A stretch of DNA of 64,000 bases from Ruegeria sp. TM1040 (GTDB taxonomy: Bacteria > Pseudomonadota > Alphaproteobacteria > Rhodobacterales > Rhodobacteraceae): the NCBI RefSeq assembly GCF_000014065.1, contig NC_008044.1, forward strand, positions 1,573,501 to 1,637,500, written 5' to 3'. How positions within the stretch are numbered: position 1 is the first letter of the stretch; each line of letters starts with the position of its first letter. Position numbers and translations under genes: made by a program. A model generated the notes under the pieces. The model saw only the letters and a list, made by a program, of their open reading frames with translations, did no database searches and was not told where the DNA came from. Positions 55,014 through 64,000 of the stretch are shown in pieces.

Positions 55014-55739
55014 CTATGCACTTGCGGCGCCTTCAAACGTCTCAGCCAGAAATCCCGTCAGCGCAGTCCAGGCCCGTGAACTTGCGGTGGCGCTGTAGAT
55101 CATGCCACCAGCGCTGTCCTTGGCGTTGGGGTTGGTGAACGCATGCCCGGTGTGTCCAAATCCGAGCACCTGCCAATCCGCGCAGTGTTCGTTCAGTTCA
55201 GCCGCAAGCGCCTCGAGCGCAGAAGGCGGGGCAAGCGGGTCGTCCCAACCGTGCAGCACCAGAACCGCCGCGCGCATCGTCTGGGTCTCAAAATTGGGGC
55301 GGTCATAGACGCCATGCAGCGGCACACACGCACGCAGATCGGCCCCTGTGCGCGCCAGATCCAGCACGGCCTTGCCGCCCAAGCAGTAGCCCATTGCGCC
55401 GATGCGCCCCGCATCCACCTGCGGCAAGGCACGCGCGGCCTCCAGCGCTGCCCCCATACGCCGCGCGAGCACGGTGCGATCCGCCTGCAAACCTGCCATG
55501 AGGTGCTGCGCCTCCTCTGGCGAGGCCGCGCGCTTGCCGTCTCCGTAGTAATCAACCGCGAGAGCGACATAGCCGAGCTTGGCGAGGTCTTCGGCACGGG
55601 CGCGTTCAAAATCGCTCAAGCCGCCAAAGGCGGGCGCGATCAGGACGCAGGGCGCGGGCTCCTCTCGACTGTCGTCGCATACCAAGTGGCCGACGAACTG
55701 ATCTATGCCATCGCCATAATGAAAGGCTTCGCTTTTCAT
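55014..55739 (-). CDS. Dienelactone hydrolase family protein
   Basis: A 241-residue alpha/beta hydrolase. The nucleophile is Cys in GYCLGG near residue 117, as in true dienelactone hydrolases. The acid is Asp in HGWDDP and the base His in HTGHAFT. Substrate unknown; chlorocatechol degradation genes are absent, so it is likely a general esterase. It lies just downstream of the clpX terminator and has its own ribosome site. Confidence 0.88.
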   Translation of the reverse strand: MKSEAFHYGDGIDQFVGHLVCDDSREEPAPCVLIAPAFGGLSDFERARAEDLAKLGYVALAVDYYGDGKRAASPEEAQHLMAGLQADRTVLARRMGAALEAARALPQVDAGRIGAMGYCLGGKAVLDLARTGADLRACVPLHGVYDRPNFETQTMRAAVLVLHGWDDPLAPPSALEALAAELNEHCADWQVLGFGHTGHAFTNPNAKDSAGGMIYSATASSRAWTALTGFLAETFEGAASA

Positions 55740-55769
55740 GTGCTGTTCCCTCCTAACACACCCAGCAGT

Positions 55770-55810
55770 TGAGAAAGAAAAAGGCCAGTGTCACGGGGAC
55801 ACTGGCCTTT
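55770..55810 (-). terminator. Terminator of clpX
   Basis: AAAGGCCAGTGTC (55780-55792) pairs with GACACTGGCCTTT (55798-55810), a perfect 13-bp stem with a 5-base loop. Read leftwards a T-rich run (TTTTTCTTTCTC) follows. Confidence 0.92.
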
Positions 55811-55843
55811 CGCTATTCGTATTCATCGGAGCCTTGGACCGGT

Positions 55844-57109
55844 TCAACCTGCGGTGGCCGATTCCTTTTCATCGGCGTGGATCATCAGCGGCTGCGCCTC
55901 AGAGCAGACGGCCTCCTCATTGACGACCACTTTTGTCACGCTCTCCATTCCGGGCAGCTCGAACATGGTATCGAGCAGGATATCCTCGAGGATGGAGCGC
56001 AGACCCCGCGCGCCGGTCTTGCGCTCAATGGCTTTCTTGGCAATGGCCGAGAGCGCCTCATCGGTGAAGTCCAGCTCGGTGTCTTCAAGTTCAAAGAGGC
56101 GCTGGTATTGTTTGACCAAAGCATTCTTGGGCTTGGTCAAGATGGTGATCAGCGCATCCTCATCCAGATCCTCAAGCGTCGCGAGAACCGGCAAACGGCC
56201 CACGAATTCCGGGATCAGGCCGAATTTCAGCAGATCTTCGGGCTCGAGATCGCGGAAGGTCTCGCCCACGCCCGCATCGCTCTCTTCGCGCACATCGGCA
56301 CCAAAGCCCATCGCAGAGCCTTTGCCGCGCTGCTTGATGATCTTGTCCAGGCCCGCAAAGGCACCGCCGCAGATGAAGAGGATGTTCGTGGTATCCACCT
56401 GCAGGAACTCCTGCTGGGGATGCTTGCGCCCACCCTGCGGCGGCACGGAGGCCACAGTGCCTTCCATCAGTTTCAGCAGAGCCTGCTGCACGCCCTCGCC
56501 CGACACATCACGGGTGATGGAGGGGTTTTCAGACTTGCGGGTGATCTTGTCGACCTCGTCGATGTAGACGATACCGCGCTGCGCGCGTTCGACATTGTAT
56601 TCAGACGCCTGCAGCAGTTTCAGAATGATGTTCTCGACATCCTCACCAACATAGCCTGCCTCTGTAAGCGTAGTGGCATCTGCCATGGTAAACGGCACGT
56701 CCAGAATCCGTGCAAGAGTTTGCGCCAGAAGGGTCTTACCGCAGCCGGTGGGGCCGATCAGCAGGATGTTGGACTTTGAAAGTTCAATATCATTGCCGGC
56801 CTTCTGGGCGTGGTTCAGACGCTTGTAGTGGTTGTGAACCGCCACCGACAGCACACGCTTTGCCGTCGCCTGACCGATCACGTAATCATCGAGGACCTCG
56901 CAAATATCCTTGGGCGTCGGCACGCCGTCGGTTGCTTTCATCCCGGAGGCCTTCGTCTCCTCGCGGATGATGTCCATGCACAGCTCAACGCATTCATCAC
57001 AGATGAACACGGTCGGGCCTGCAATCAGCTTTCTCACCTCATGCTGGCTCTTGCCGCAGAAGCTACAGTAAAGCGTGTTCTTGCTGTCGCCGCTCGAGTT
57101 CGTCGCCAT
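55844..57109 (-). CDS. clpX: ATP-dependent Clp protease ATP-binding subunit ClpX
   Basis: A 421-residue AAA+ unfoldase. The N-terminal zinc domain is [14 protein letters not shown] then CDECVELC. Walker A is [12 protein letters not shown] near 120, and Walker B with VYIDEVDKI near 185. The pore loop GYVGED and sensor RRGIV region follow in order. It delivers substrates, including cell-cycle and stress proteins, to ClpP. It lies 150 bases downstream of clpP on the same strand, the usual clpP-clpX order. Confidence 0.97.
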   Translation of the reverse strand: MATNSSGDSKNTLYCSFCGKSQHEVRKLIAGPTVFICDECVELCMDIIREETKASGMKATDGVPTPKDICEVLDDYVIGQATAKRVLSVAVHNHYKRLNHAQKAGNDIELSKSNILLIGPTGCGKTLLAQTLARILDVPFTMADATTLTEAGYVGEDVENIILKLLQASEYNVERAQRGIVYIDEVDKITRKSENPSITRDVSGEGVQQALLKLMEGTVASVPPQGGRKHPQQEFLQVDTTNILFICGGAFAGLDKIIKQRGKGSAMGFGADVREESDAGVGETFRDLEPEDLLKFGLIPEFVGRLPVLATLEDLDEDALITILTKPKNALVKQYQRLFELEDTELDFTDEALSAIAKKAIERKTGARGLRSILEDILLDTMFELPGMESVTKVVVNEEAVCSEAQPLMIHADEKESATAG

Positions 57110-57260
57110 GGTCTACCTTTCCATCCGCCTCGGGGCCAGCGCGTGTCAATTTGCCCCGATGTAAGGCCAGCTTAGGACAGCTCCCAAGCGGCCACAATGT
57201 CAAATTGTGCTCCCCTGCACACTATGGTTAAGGGAGCACGAGGCCCGCGTGGTGCCGGGC

Positions 57261-57893
57261 TTAGCTTTCTGCGTCGTCGGCCTTGCTGCGATTTTCGACG
57301 ATTTCGTCGATCAGTCCGAATTCCTTGGCTTGTTCCGGTGACATGAAGTTGTCCCGTTCCAGCGCCTTTTCAATGGTGTCGTAGTCCTGACCGGTGTGTT
57401 TGACGTAGATCTCGTTCAAGCGACGCTTGAGCTTCAGGGTCTCTTCGGCGTGGATCATGATGTCCGTCGCCTGCCCCTGATACCCGCCGGAGGGCTGGTG
57501 GACCATCACGCGCGAATTGGGCAGCGAGAAGCGCATGCCAGCCTCGCCCGCGGTCAGCAGCAAGGAGCCCATGGAGGCCGCCTGGCCGATCACCAGCGTC
57601 GACACCTTGGGCTTGATGTACTGCATCGTGTCATAGATCGACAGGCCCGACGTCACCACACCACCCGGCGAGTTGATGTACATCGAAATCTCTTTCGAGG
57701 GGTTTTCCGCCTCAAGGTGCAACAGCTGCGCTACGATCAGCGAAGACATGCCATCGTGAACGGGACCGTTGAGGAAGATGATACGCTCCTTCAACAGGCG
57801 CGAGAAAATGTCATATGCGCGCTCGCCCCGGCTGGTCTGCTCAACGACCATCGGCACAAGTGTGTTCATGTATGTTTCTGTTGGATCAATCAT
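57261..57893 (-). CDS. clpP: ATP-dependent Clp protease proteolytic subunit
   Basis: A 210-residue serine peptidase. The triad is Ser107 (GQAASMGS), His132 (MVHQPSGG) and Asp181 (ERDNFMS). I start at ATG 57893 ([19 protein letters not shown]), which matches the Rhodobacterales N-terminus and has AGGT upstream; in-frame ATGs further up are possible. The intergenic 57110-57260 contains the inverted repeat GTGCTCCC/GGGAGCAC (about 57211-57238). Confidence 0.97.
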   Translation of the reverse strand: MIDPTETYMNTLVPMVVEQTSRGERAYDIFSRLLKERIIFLNGPVHDGMSSLIVAQLLHLEAENPSKEISMYINSPGGVVTSGLSIYDTMQYIKPKVSTLVIGQAASMGSLLLTAGEAGMRFSLPNSRVMVHQPSGGYQGQATDIMIHAEETLKLKRRLNEIYVKHTGQDYDTIEKALERDNFMSPEQAKEFGLIDEIVENRSKADDAES

Positions 57894-58188
57894 TGGACCT
57901 GCCTGTCTTGGGATCATGACGGGCACCATACCCGACAGAGGATTACCCGAGTCTTAGTATTGCGAAAATTGGGCTGCAAGAGGCGGACCCGCATTTTCGC
58001 ACCTGCAGCGCTATCGCGGTGCAACACGCATCAAAGCTGTGCCATTTCTGCAGGAAGACAACAGGTGTCGCAATTTGTCGAGCCAAGGTCGGATTATCCC
58101 GGCACCCCACGTCCGCACGGCGCTAGCTGGTAAATGTGGCAGAGGCATCTCTTTGCACGCAGCCTGTTTCCTGTGATGGACCCTGAAG

Positions 58189-59196
58189 ATGTCTGACGAT
58201 AGTTTTGTTCAAAAAGGCGCCGCCGCAACACTCAAGGTGCCGCATGCAGGCGCGCCGCAGGACTTCTATTTCCTGCTGCTGCCAAAGGCCACGATGCTGC
58301 CTGTCGCCGCCGCGATCGAGCCGCTCAGAATTGCAAATCAGGTCACAAATACAAAGCTTTATCGCTGGTATATCATGACACAGGATGGCGCGCCGCTACG
58401 CTGCTCCAACGGGATGGTTGTCACCCCCGATCTGCCGCTGGCCCCGCTGCCCTCGGATGCCATGGGCTTTGTGTGTTCAGGCGTGGAGCCCCAGGAGGCC
58501 GCCGGTGACATCACTCTGAACTGGCTGCGGCGCGAACATCGCTTCGGGCGCAAGCTCGGGGGGATCTGTACCGGTGCATTTGCGCTGGCGCAGGCGGGGC
58601 TGATCAAGGATCAACCCTTCACGCTGCACTGGGAAAACCAACCCGGTTTTGTCGAGCGATACGAGCACCTGAAACCCTCGCCTAACATTTACGAGATTTC
58701 TGGAAATTTGATGACCTGTGGCGGCGGCAGCGCGGCAACGGACATGATGCTGACCCTGATCGAGCAGCGCCATGGCAAGCAGCTGGCGATCATCGTCGCG
58801 GATATGTGCCTGCATGTGCGCTCCACCTCCGGGGCTGCACCTCAGAAATCCAACTATGCCGTCGCCATCGGCAGTCGCAACCAGCGCCTTCTGAGTGCTC
58901 TGCAACTGATGCAGGAATCGATCGAAGAGCCGCTCTCTATCGGAACACTTTGCGCGCGGCTGGATATTTCCCGTCGCCAATTGGAGCGCCTGTTCTCGCG
59001 CTATCTCGATCAAAGCCCGATGCACGTCTATTCCGACATGCGCCTGAGCCATGCCTTCGCCTTGATGAATGAAACCTCGATGTCGGTGACAGAGATTGCG
59101 CTTGCCTCCGGGTTCAACTCCGCCACGCATTTCTCTCGGCAATTCAAACGCAAATTCGGCGCCAGCCCGCATTTCTTCCGCAAGGGCTGGGCCTGA
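58189..59196 (+). CDS. GlxA family transcriptional regulator (DJ-1/PfpI + AraC)
   Basis: A 335-residue regulator. Residues about 25-190 form a DJ-1/PfpI-like domain with the nucleophile-elbow GGICTGAFALAQAGL. Two AraC helix-turn-helix units fill residues 235-330 (LDISRRQLERLFSRYL, then TEIALASGFNSATHFSRQFKR). Members such as GbdR and CdhR respond to small quaternary amines. Here the effector is unknown. It is followed on the same strand by the DUF302/TPP/CoA-transferase genes, which may be targets. Confidence 0.92.
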   Translation: MSDDSFVQKGAAATLKVPHAGAPQDFYFLLLPKATMLPVAAAIEPLRIANQVTNTKLYRWYIMTQDGAPLRCSNGMVVTPDLPLAPLPSDAMGFVCSGVEPQEAAGDITLNWLRREHRFGRKLGGICTGAFALAQAGLIKDQPFTLHWENQPGFVERYEHLKPSPNIYEISGNLMTCGGGSAATDMMLTLIEQRHGKQLAIIVADMCLHVRSTSGAAPQKSNYAVAIGSRNQRLLSALQLMQESIEEPLSIGTLCARLDISRRQLERLFSRYLDQSPMHVYSDMRLSHAFALMNETSMSVTEIALASGFNSATHFSRQFKRKFGASPHFFRKGWA

Positions 59197-59319
59197 CCGC
59201 ACCCGGCGAAATGAGGGATCACCACGTCCGTGTCTGACGCGGTACGCACTTAAATGTGACGAGTATTTCAGCCCGTTCGCGCGTAGACCTTGGTGCAAAC
59301 CGCAGCGTAGGAGCCCTAA

Positions 59320-59862
59320 ATGGTCCGCCCTCTTGATCCCCTCCGCCGTCTGAGCACGGGGCTCGTGTTCAGCCTTGCTCTGTCGGCCGCACAGACCGCG
59401 GCGCTGACGGCGGCTCTGGCCGCATCTTTTGCAACGCCCGCGACGGCAGACCTTGCCGCGCGCGAGGGCTGGGCGATCCATGCCAGCACAAAGGACTACA
59501 AACGCCTTCTCGCCGACCTCAAAGCTGCCGTAAGAGCACACAATATGGGTGTCGTCACAGAAGCCGGCCCCACCGGCGCCGCCGCTGCCCGCGGCATCAC
59601 CATTCCGGGAAACCGCGTTGTTGGCGTCTTTGCAAACACCTACGCAGTGGAGATCCTTGCGCTCTCCACCGCCGCCATGATCGAAGCACCGATCCGCTTC
59701 TATATTACGGAAAACCCCGATGGCAGCGCGACGCTCTCCTACAAGACCCCGAGCCATGTTTTTGCGCCCTATGTGCCCGAAGCAGGCGCCGCACTGACGG
59801 CCGTCGCGGCGCGGCTCGACGACGTCTTTGCCCAGATTGCTGCCGCAGCGCTGCAGAATTAA
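59320..59862 (+). CDS. Exported DUF302 domain protein
   Basis: A 180-residue protein with a long N-terminal signal peptide (hydrophobic to about residue 43, ending ATPATA). The DUF302 domain is at about 55-160 (STKDYKRLLADLKAAVRAHNMGVVTEAG, then YTEN-like ITENPDGSATLSYKTPSHVFAPY). DUF302 proteins are periplasmic with unknown activity. It starts at ATG 59320 with TAGGAG upstream, and its stop is 32 bases before the TPP enzyme, so co-transcription is likely. Confidence 0.85.
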   Translation: MVRPLDPLRRLSTGLVFSLALSAAQTAALTAALAASFATPATADLAAREGWAIHASTKDYKRLLADLKAAVRAHNMGVVTEAGPTGAAAARGITIPGNRVVGVFANTYAVEILALSTAAMIEAPIRFYITENPDGSATLSYKTPSHVFAPYVPEAGAALTAVAARLDDVFAQIAAAALQN

Positions 59863-59893
59863 TCCCCTATTTCCAAATCAATACGGACCACAC

Positions 59894-61507
59894 ATGACCC
59901 AATCTCTTCGCGCCGCCGATATCCTGGCCCGTCGACTCTACGAGGCCGGATGCCGCCACGCCTTTGGCATGCCCGGGGGCGAAGTCCTGACACTTGTGGA
60001 TGCGCTCACCCGCGCTGGGATCACCTTCCACCTCGCCAAACATGAAAACTGCGCCGGTTTTATGGGCGAAGGCGTGCATCACAGCGATGGGGCGCCCGCA
60101 ATTCTGGTCGCAACCCTTGGACCCGGCGCGCTCAATGGGGTCAATGTGGTCGCCAATGCCCATCAGGACCGGGTGCCGATGCTGGTGCTGACAGGCTGCG
60201 TCGACGCGGATGAGGCGCAGACCTACACCCATCAGGTCCTGGATCAACAGGCCGTCTTTGCCCCCATCACCAAGGCCAGTTTCCGTCTGAACGCCGCTGC
60301 AGCCGAAGTGATCGCCGACAAGGCGGTCGCCATCGCAGGCGAGGCCCGTCAAGGACCGGTTCATATCGATGTGCCCATTTCGGTTGCCAACGCACCGGCC
60401 ACACCGCGCAACACGCGCCGCGCGCCTGCCGGAGCCTGCGCGCCTGCGGGCGCTACACTGGCGCAGGCGCAGGACTGGCTGCACGAGGCCAAACGCCCCT
60501 TGGCGGTGGTCGGGCTCGATGCGCTTTTGCCCGGCGGTCCAGACGCCACCCGCGCGTTTCTGGAGGCGCGACAAATCCCCTTTGTCACCAGCTACAAGGC
60601 CAAGGGCATCCTGCCGGAGGATCATCCGCTCTGTCTGGGCGGTGCGGGTCTGTCACCGCTTGCGGATCGCCACTTGCTGCCGCTCATCGAGGCCAGCGAC
60701 CTTATTCTCGGGATCGGCTATGACCCGATCGAAATGCGCACCGGCTGGCGCGCGGCCTGGGACGCCACAGAGACCCGCGTGATCGACATCACGCCTGAGG
60801 CCAACACCCATTACATGCATCAGGCCAGCCTGCCACTGATCGCCGACATTCCTGCCACGCTCAATGCGCTTGCGGTTGCACCTCAACCCGCACCACCCTG
60901 GCCAAACGGGGAAATCGAAAAGGCCAAGACCGCCCTTGCCGAGGCCTTCCCCCGCAGCGACGACTGGGGGCCTGCGGGCGTCATTGCTGAATGCATCGAC
61001 ACCCTACCCGCCGATAGCCTGCTGACCGCAGACAGCGGCGCACACCGTATTCTCCTGAGCCAGATGTGGCCCTGCCAGGAACCGCGCCAGCTGGTACAAT
61101 CCTCCGGGCTTTGCACCATGGGCTGCGCAGTGCCACTTGCCATGGGGCGCAAGCTCGCCGAACCCGAACGCACCGTGGTGAGCTTTTCAGGGGATGCCGG
61201 GTTTCTGATGGTTGCAGGCGAGCTGGCGACCGCGGCAGAACTGGGTCTTGCCCCAATCTTCGTTGTCTTTGTGGATGCCTCGCTTGCCCTCATCGACCTC
61301 AAACAACGCCAGCGCCAGCTCCCCAATGCAGGCGTGGATTTTGGCCGGCACGACTTTGCCGCCATCGGACGCGCCTTTGGCGGCGAAGGCCATCGGGTGC
61401 AGAACCGAACGGAGCTGCGCGCCGCGCTGGAGGCGGCTCAATCGGCCTCCACCTTCACCGTGATCGCTGCGGAAATCGACAAGGAGTCCTATGATGGCCG
61501 CATCTGA
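59894..61507 (+). CDS. Thiamine-diphosphate-dependent enzyme, acetolactate-synthase-like
   Basis: A 537-residue TPP enzyme of the acetohydroxyacid synthase/decarboxylase group. The activating Glu is Glu51 (AKHENCAGF). The TPP motif begins at Gly433-Asp434 (SGDAGF) and should end with Asn about 26 residues on. Here that position is Asp461 (FVDAS), so the second Mg2+ ligand is changed to Asp. The central FAD-like or regulatory domain (190-340) is present. Substrate unknown; it lacks the features of oxalyl-CoA decarboxylase I know of. It overlaps the CoA-transferase gene by 17 bases, so the two should act together. Confidence 0.85.
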   Translation: MTQSLRAADILARRLYEAGCRHAFGMPGGEVLTLVDALTRAGITFHLAKHENCAGFMGEGVHHSDGAPAILVATLGPGALNGVNVVANAHQDRVPMLVLTGCVDADEAQTYTHQVLDQQAVFAPITKASFRLNAAAAEVIADKAVAIAGEARQGPVHIDVPISVANAPATPRNTRRAPAGACAPAGATLAQAQDWLHEAKRPLAVVGLDALLPGGPDATRAFLEARQIPFVTSYKAKGILPEDHPLCLGGAGLSPLADRHLLPLIEASDLILGIGYDPIEMRTGWRAAWDATETRVIDITPEANTHYMHQASLPLIADIPATLNALAVAPQPAPPWPNGEIEKAKTALAEAFPRSDDWGPAGVIAECIDTLPADSLLTADSGAHRILLSQMWPCQEPRQLVQSSGLCTMGCAVPLAMGRKLAEPERTVVSFSGDAGFLMVAGELATAAELGLAPIFVVFVDASLALIDLKQRQRQLPNAGVDFGRHDFAAIGRAFGGEGHRVQNRTELRAALEAAQSASTFTVIAAEIDKESYDGRI

Positions 61508-62693
61508 TACCACCGCCCCCGCGCGTTTGCCCCACGGTGCCCTCAAAGGCGTAAAAGTGCTGGATCTCTCGCGCATCCTGGCTGGCCCAACCGCAACGCA
61601 ACTTTTGGGAGATCTGGGCGCCGATGTGATCAAGGTCGAAAACCCAACCACGGGCGGCGACGACACCCGTCAATGGGGCAAGAGCGTCGCCGAAGATGCT
61701 GATCTCACGCCCTATTTCATGGCCGCCAACCGCAACAAACGCTCGCTCGCGCTGGATATTTCTGCCCCCGAAGGACAGGCCATCATCCGACGCCTCGCCG
61801 CGCAAGCAGACGTCTTGATCGAGAACTTCAAACCGGGCGGGCTCGCGAAATATGGACTTGATTACGCCTCCCTGCGCGAAAGCTGCCCACATCTGGTCTA
61901 TGCGTCGATTTCCGGCTATGGCCAGACCGGCCCGAACCGTGCAAAGCCCGGCTATGATCTGATGGCACAGGGCTATGGCGGTATCATGTCCCTTACCGGC
62001 GACCCCGAAGGCGCGCCTGTCAAGGTCGGGGTCGGCATCGCGGATGTGATGTGCGGAATGTATGCGACCATCGGCATTCTCTCGGCATTGCGCCACCGCG
62101 ATCTCACGGGCGAAGGCCAGCAGGTCGAACTTGCCCTGGTGGATGCGCAGATCGCCTGGCTGATCAACGAAGGTGTGAGTTACCTCAATACCGGCCAGAA
62201 ACCCGTGCGACGCGGCAATGAGCACCCCTCGATCATGCCCTATGGCACCTATGAAACCCGCGACGGCCATGTGATCCTCGCAGTTGGGAATGATAGTCAG
62301 TTTCGCCGATTTATGGCATTCCTTGCCCTCGAGGGATTGGCCGAAGATCCCCGATTTGCCACCAATCCGGCCCGTCTTGAGCATCGCGGCGCACTCAATG
62401 ATATCCTGATCCCGGCGCTACAGCGCTATCGCACCGATGAGGTCATTGCCGCGATGGAAGCCGCCAAGGTGCCCGTCGGCCCGGTCAAGACACTCGATCA
62501 GGTCTTTGAGACCGATCAGGTTGCCGCGCGGGACATGGTGGTGACGATGCAGGCCGGTGACACCGAGGTGCGGCTCTTGGGCAATCCGCTCAAGTTCTCG
62601 CGCACCCCCGTAACCTACCGCAAGGCTCCGCCCAGATGCGGGGCGGACAGCACGGAGATTCTCGCGTCTGACGCGCCCTTTGAGACCGACTGA
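61491..62693 (+). CDS. Class III CoA-transferase (CaiB/BaiF type)
   Basis: A 400-residue CoA-transferase. VLDLSRILAGPTATQLLGDLGADVIKVE is the N-terminal family signature. The catalytic Asp lies in ELALVDAQIAWL near residue 220. Such enzymes move CoA between carboxylic acids without a covalent serine intermediate. The overlap with the TPP enzyme suggests the transferase activates or recycles the acid handled by it. An AAGGAG site precedes ATG 61491; ATG 61494 is equally possible. Confidence 0.93.
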   Translation: MMAASDTTAPARLPHGALKGVKVLDLSRILAGPTATQLLGDLGADVIKVENPTTGGDDTRQWGKSVAEDADLTPYFMAANRNKRSLALDISAPEGQAIIRRLAAQADVLIENFKPGGLAKYGLDYASLRESCPHLVYASISGYGQTGPNRAKPGYDLMAQGYGGIMSLTGDPEGAPVKVGVGIADVMCGMYATIGILSALRHRDLTGEGQQVELALVDAQIAWLINEGVSYLNTGQKPVRRGNEHPSIMPYGTYETRDGHVILAVGNDSQFRRFMAFLALEGLAEDPRFATNPARLEHRGALNDILIPALQRYRTDEVIAAMEAAKVPVGPVKTLDQVFETDQVAARDMVVTMQAGDTEVRLLGNPLKFSRTPVTYRKAPPRCGADSTEILASDAPFETD

Positions 62694-62956
62694 ACGGATC
62701 CCGCACAGACGTGGCCCAGAGGGCCGCCTCGCAATGTTACAAAAGCCTGCGCGATTTTCTGCCCGCGCTGCATCCACCAGCACAAAGCACCGTTTTTGTG
62801 CTGGTTTTCGCCCACATCCCCCCGCGTTGATGTCATTTTCCCGCCGAAACCCACACGCGCCTTCACCAAAGCGAGAGCGGGGGGCGCGCGGTGGAAATTG
62901 CTTCGCTAGCATCTCTGTTAACAATCGTGTTCCCAGCTTGTGAAAGTGACCCGCCC

Positions 62957-64000
62957 ATGACCCAGGATATTTTTGGACAAGAGTGCAGCCTCACCGATCC
63001 CCGCGCACTCGCGGAATGGAACGGCGCGCAGACCGGCGTTCTTGCCCATGCGGCGCGCACCGCTGGCCACCTTGGGGCGGTGTTGGACGCCGCGCCCGAT
63101 TTTGCCCTCGGTCAGGCCATCAAGGGGCTGTCGCTGTTGATGCTTGGGCGCTCCGAACTCTTGCCGACCGCGCGCGAGGCGCTGGCTATTGCCAAGTCGA
63201 CCTATGAAGGCGCGTTGCCGCGAGAACGCAAATATGTCGACGCATTGGAAGCCTGGCTCTCGGGTCATCCCTCGCGCGCGATCACCTGCATGGAAGACAT
63301 CCTGACCCGGCATCCCTGCGACACGCTGGCGATGAAACTCAGCCATGGGATCCGCTTTATCATGGGCGACGCCCGCGGCATGCGCGCCTCTATCGAGCGT
63401 GTGCTGCCCGCCTATTCGACCGAGCACGCAGGACATGGCTATCTGTTGGGCTGTCACGCCTTTGCCCTCGAGGAAACCGGCGACTTCGACCGGGCGGAAA
63501 TCACCGGACGTCAGGCACTTTGGACCGCGCCGGACGATGCATGGGGGCTGCATGCGGTGGCACATGTGCATGACATGACCGGAAATGCCAGGACTGGATT
63601 GGGTTGGCTTGAGGGCCGCGAAGAGGCCTGGGCGCATTGCAACAATTTTCGCTACCATGTGTGGTGGCACAAGGCCCTGATGCACCTCGACCTCGGCCAA
63701 ATCGACGAGGTGATGCGGCTCTATGATGATGAGGTGCGCAAGGACAAGACCGACGACTACCGCGACATCTCCAATGCCACCTCGCTGCTGATGCGGCTCG
63801 AACTTGATGGGGTCAATGTCGGAGACCGCTGGGACGAGCTGGCAGAGCTTTGCGAAAACCGAACTGAGGACGGCAGCCTCATCTTTGCCGATCTGCATTA
63901 CCTGCTGGCGCTGATCGGCGGCGATCGCGCAACGGCCACAGGCCAGCTGATCCGGCGGATCCATGCCGATGGAACCCAGCCCAAGACCGAAGCCGCGCAA
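62957..64000 (+). CDS. TPR-repeat protein, TTC38-like, cut by the window end
   Basis: At least 348 residues, open to the last base with no stop, so the gene is partial at its 3' end. MTQDIFGQECSLTDPRALAEWNG opens the chain, and several degenerate 34-residue helical repeats follow (for example FALGQAIKGLSLLMLGRSEL). The architecture matches TTC38-type tetratricopeptide proteins seen in Roseobacters; function unknown, presumably protein binding. No signal peptide or membrane helix. Start ATG 62957. The gap 62694-62956 shows no other gene. Confidence 0.85.
   Translation, partial: MTQDIFGQECSLTDPRALAEWNGAQTGVLAHAARTAGHLGAVLDAAPDFALGQAIKGLSLLMLGRSELLPTAREALAIAKSTYEGALPRERKYVDALEAWLSGHPSRAITCMEDILTRHPCDTLAMKLSHGIRFIMGDARGMRASIERVLPAYSTEHAGHGYLLGCHAFALEETGDFDRAEITGRQALWTAPDDAWGLHAVAHVHDMTGNARTGLGWLEGREEAWAHCNNFRYHVWWHKALMHLDLGQIDEVMRLYDDEVRKDKTDDYRDISNATSLLMRLELDGVNVGDRWDELAELCENRTEDGSLIFADLHYLLALIGGDRATATGQLIRRIHADGTQPKTEAAQ

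Noticed and set aside
57960-57985. A heat-shock (RpoH-type) promoter upstream of clpP
   Set aside because: A CTTG occurs on the minus strand (57980-57977), but the spacing and -10 match to the consensus are too poor to claim.

Overview
The window is chromosomal DNA from an alphaproteobacterium, almost certainly of the marine Roseobacter group (Rhodobacterales). Reasons: high GC and dense gene packing; gene orders familiar from that order (accB-accC-aat facing DUF2155/MlaD/NDUFA12, clpP-clpX, purM-purN); GapR, ScfR-type and RutR-type regulators; a Hint-domain RTX protein; and ABC and CoA-transferase genes typical of marine heterotrophs. No prophage, insertion sequence, CRISPR array, rRNA operon or replication origin was seen.

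Layout. 0-9 kb: housekeeping genes (sufE end, lipoprotein, rnd, purN/purM), a Tat-exported metallo-beta-lactamase-fold hydrolase divergent from a LysR regulator, an EnvZ-like kinase, a LACTB2-like hydrolase, and two tRNA genes (CAT and Asn-GTT). 9.1-15 kb: a six-gene minus-strand glycan operon with overlapping genes. It holds two glycosyltransferases, an epimerase, gmd, a GDP-fucose-synthase homologue and a PLP enzyme whose Schiff-base lysine is replaced by histidine, as in ColD. This predicts GDP-colitose (3,6-dideoxy-L-galactose) synthesis. 15.3-20.1 kb: a soluble PAS chemoreceptor, an 800-base gap, and a large nidogen-like/RTX/Hint surface or secreted protein. 20.4-23.1 kb: acs-adk, an operon that activates acetate and recycles the AMP it makes.

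24.6-35.3 kb: a reductive pyrimidine catabolism and uptake locus: ABC transporter, dihydropyrimidinase, N-carbamoyl-beta-alanine-type amidohydrolase, a RutR-like TetR regulator, PreA and PreT. A perfect RutR-type palindrome lies between the regulator and the hydrolase genes, and a degenerate copy lies before preT.

35.5-43.7 kb: GapR, small hypothetical proteins, a TIGR01244-type phosphatase-like protein, then a signalling cluster transcribed leftwards: ScfR-type regulator, single-domain receiver, small membrane protein, SLC5-transporter/histidine-kinase fusion and a FliM-like protein with a Gly-Asp repeat tail. 43.9-49.2 kb: a complete Liv-type ABC operon with a Tat-exported binding protein. 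49.4-57.9 kb: PAS-LuxR regulator, accB-accC-aat, the NDUFA12/mlaD/DUF2155 strand, VOC, RidA and dienelactone-hydrolase-like proteins, clpX and clpP. 58.2-64 kb: a GlxA-type AraC regulator followed by DUF302, a TPP-dependent enzyme, a class III CoA-transferase and a TPR protein that runs off the end.

The most useful leads are the His-for-Lys ColD-like enzyme and its cluster, the paired RutR-type operators, the SLC5-kinase/receiver/FliM-like cluster, and the uncharacterised DUF302/TPP/CoA-transferase cassette. All functional assignments rest on reading motifs by eye and on recalled family knowledge; no database search was run.
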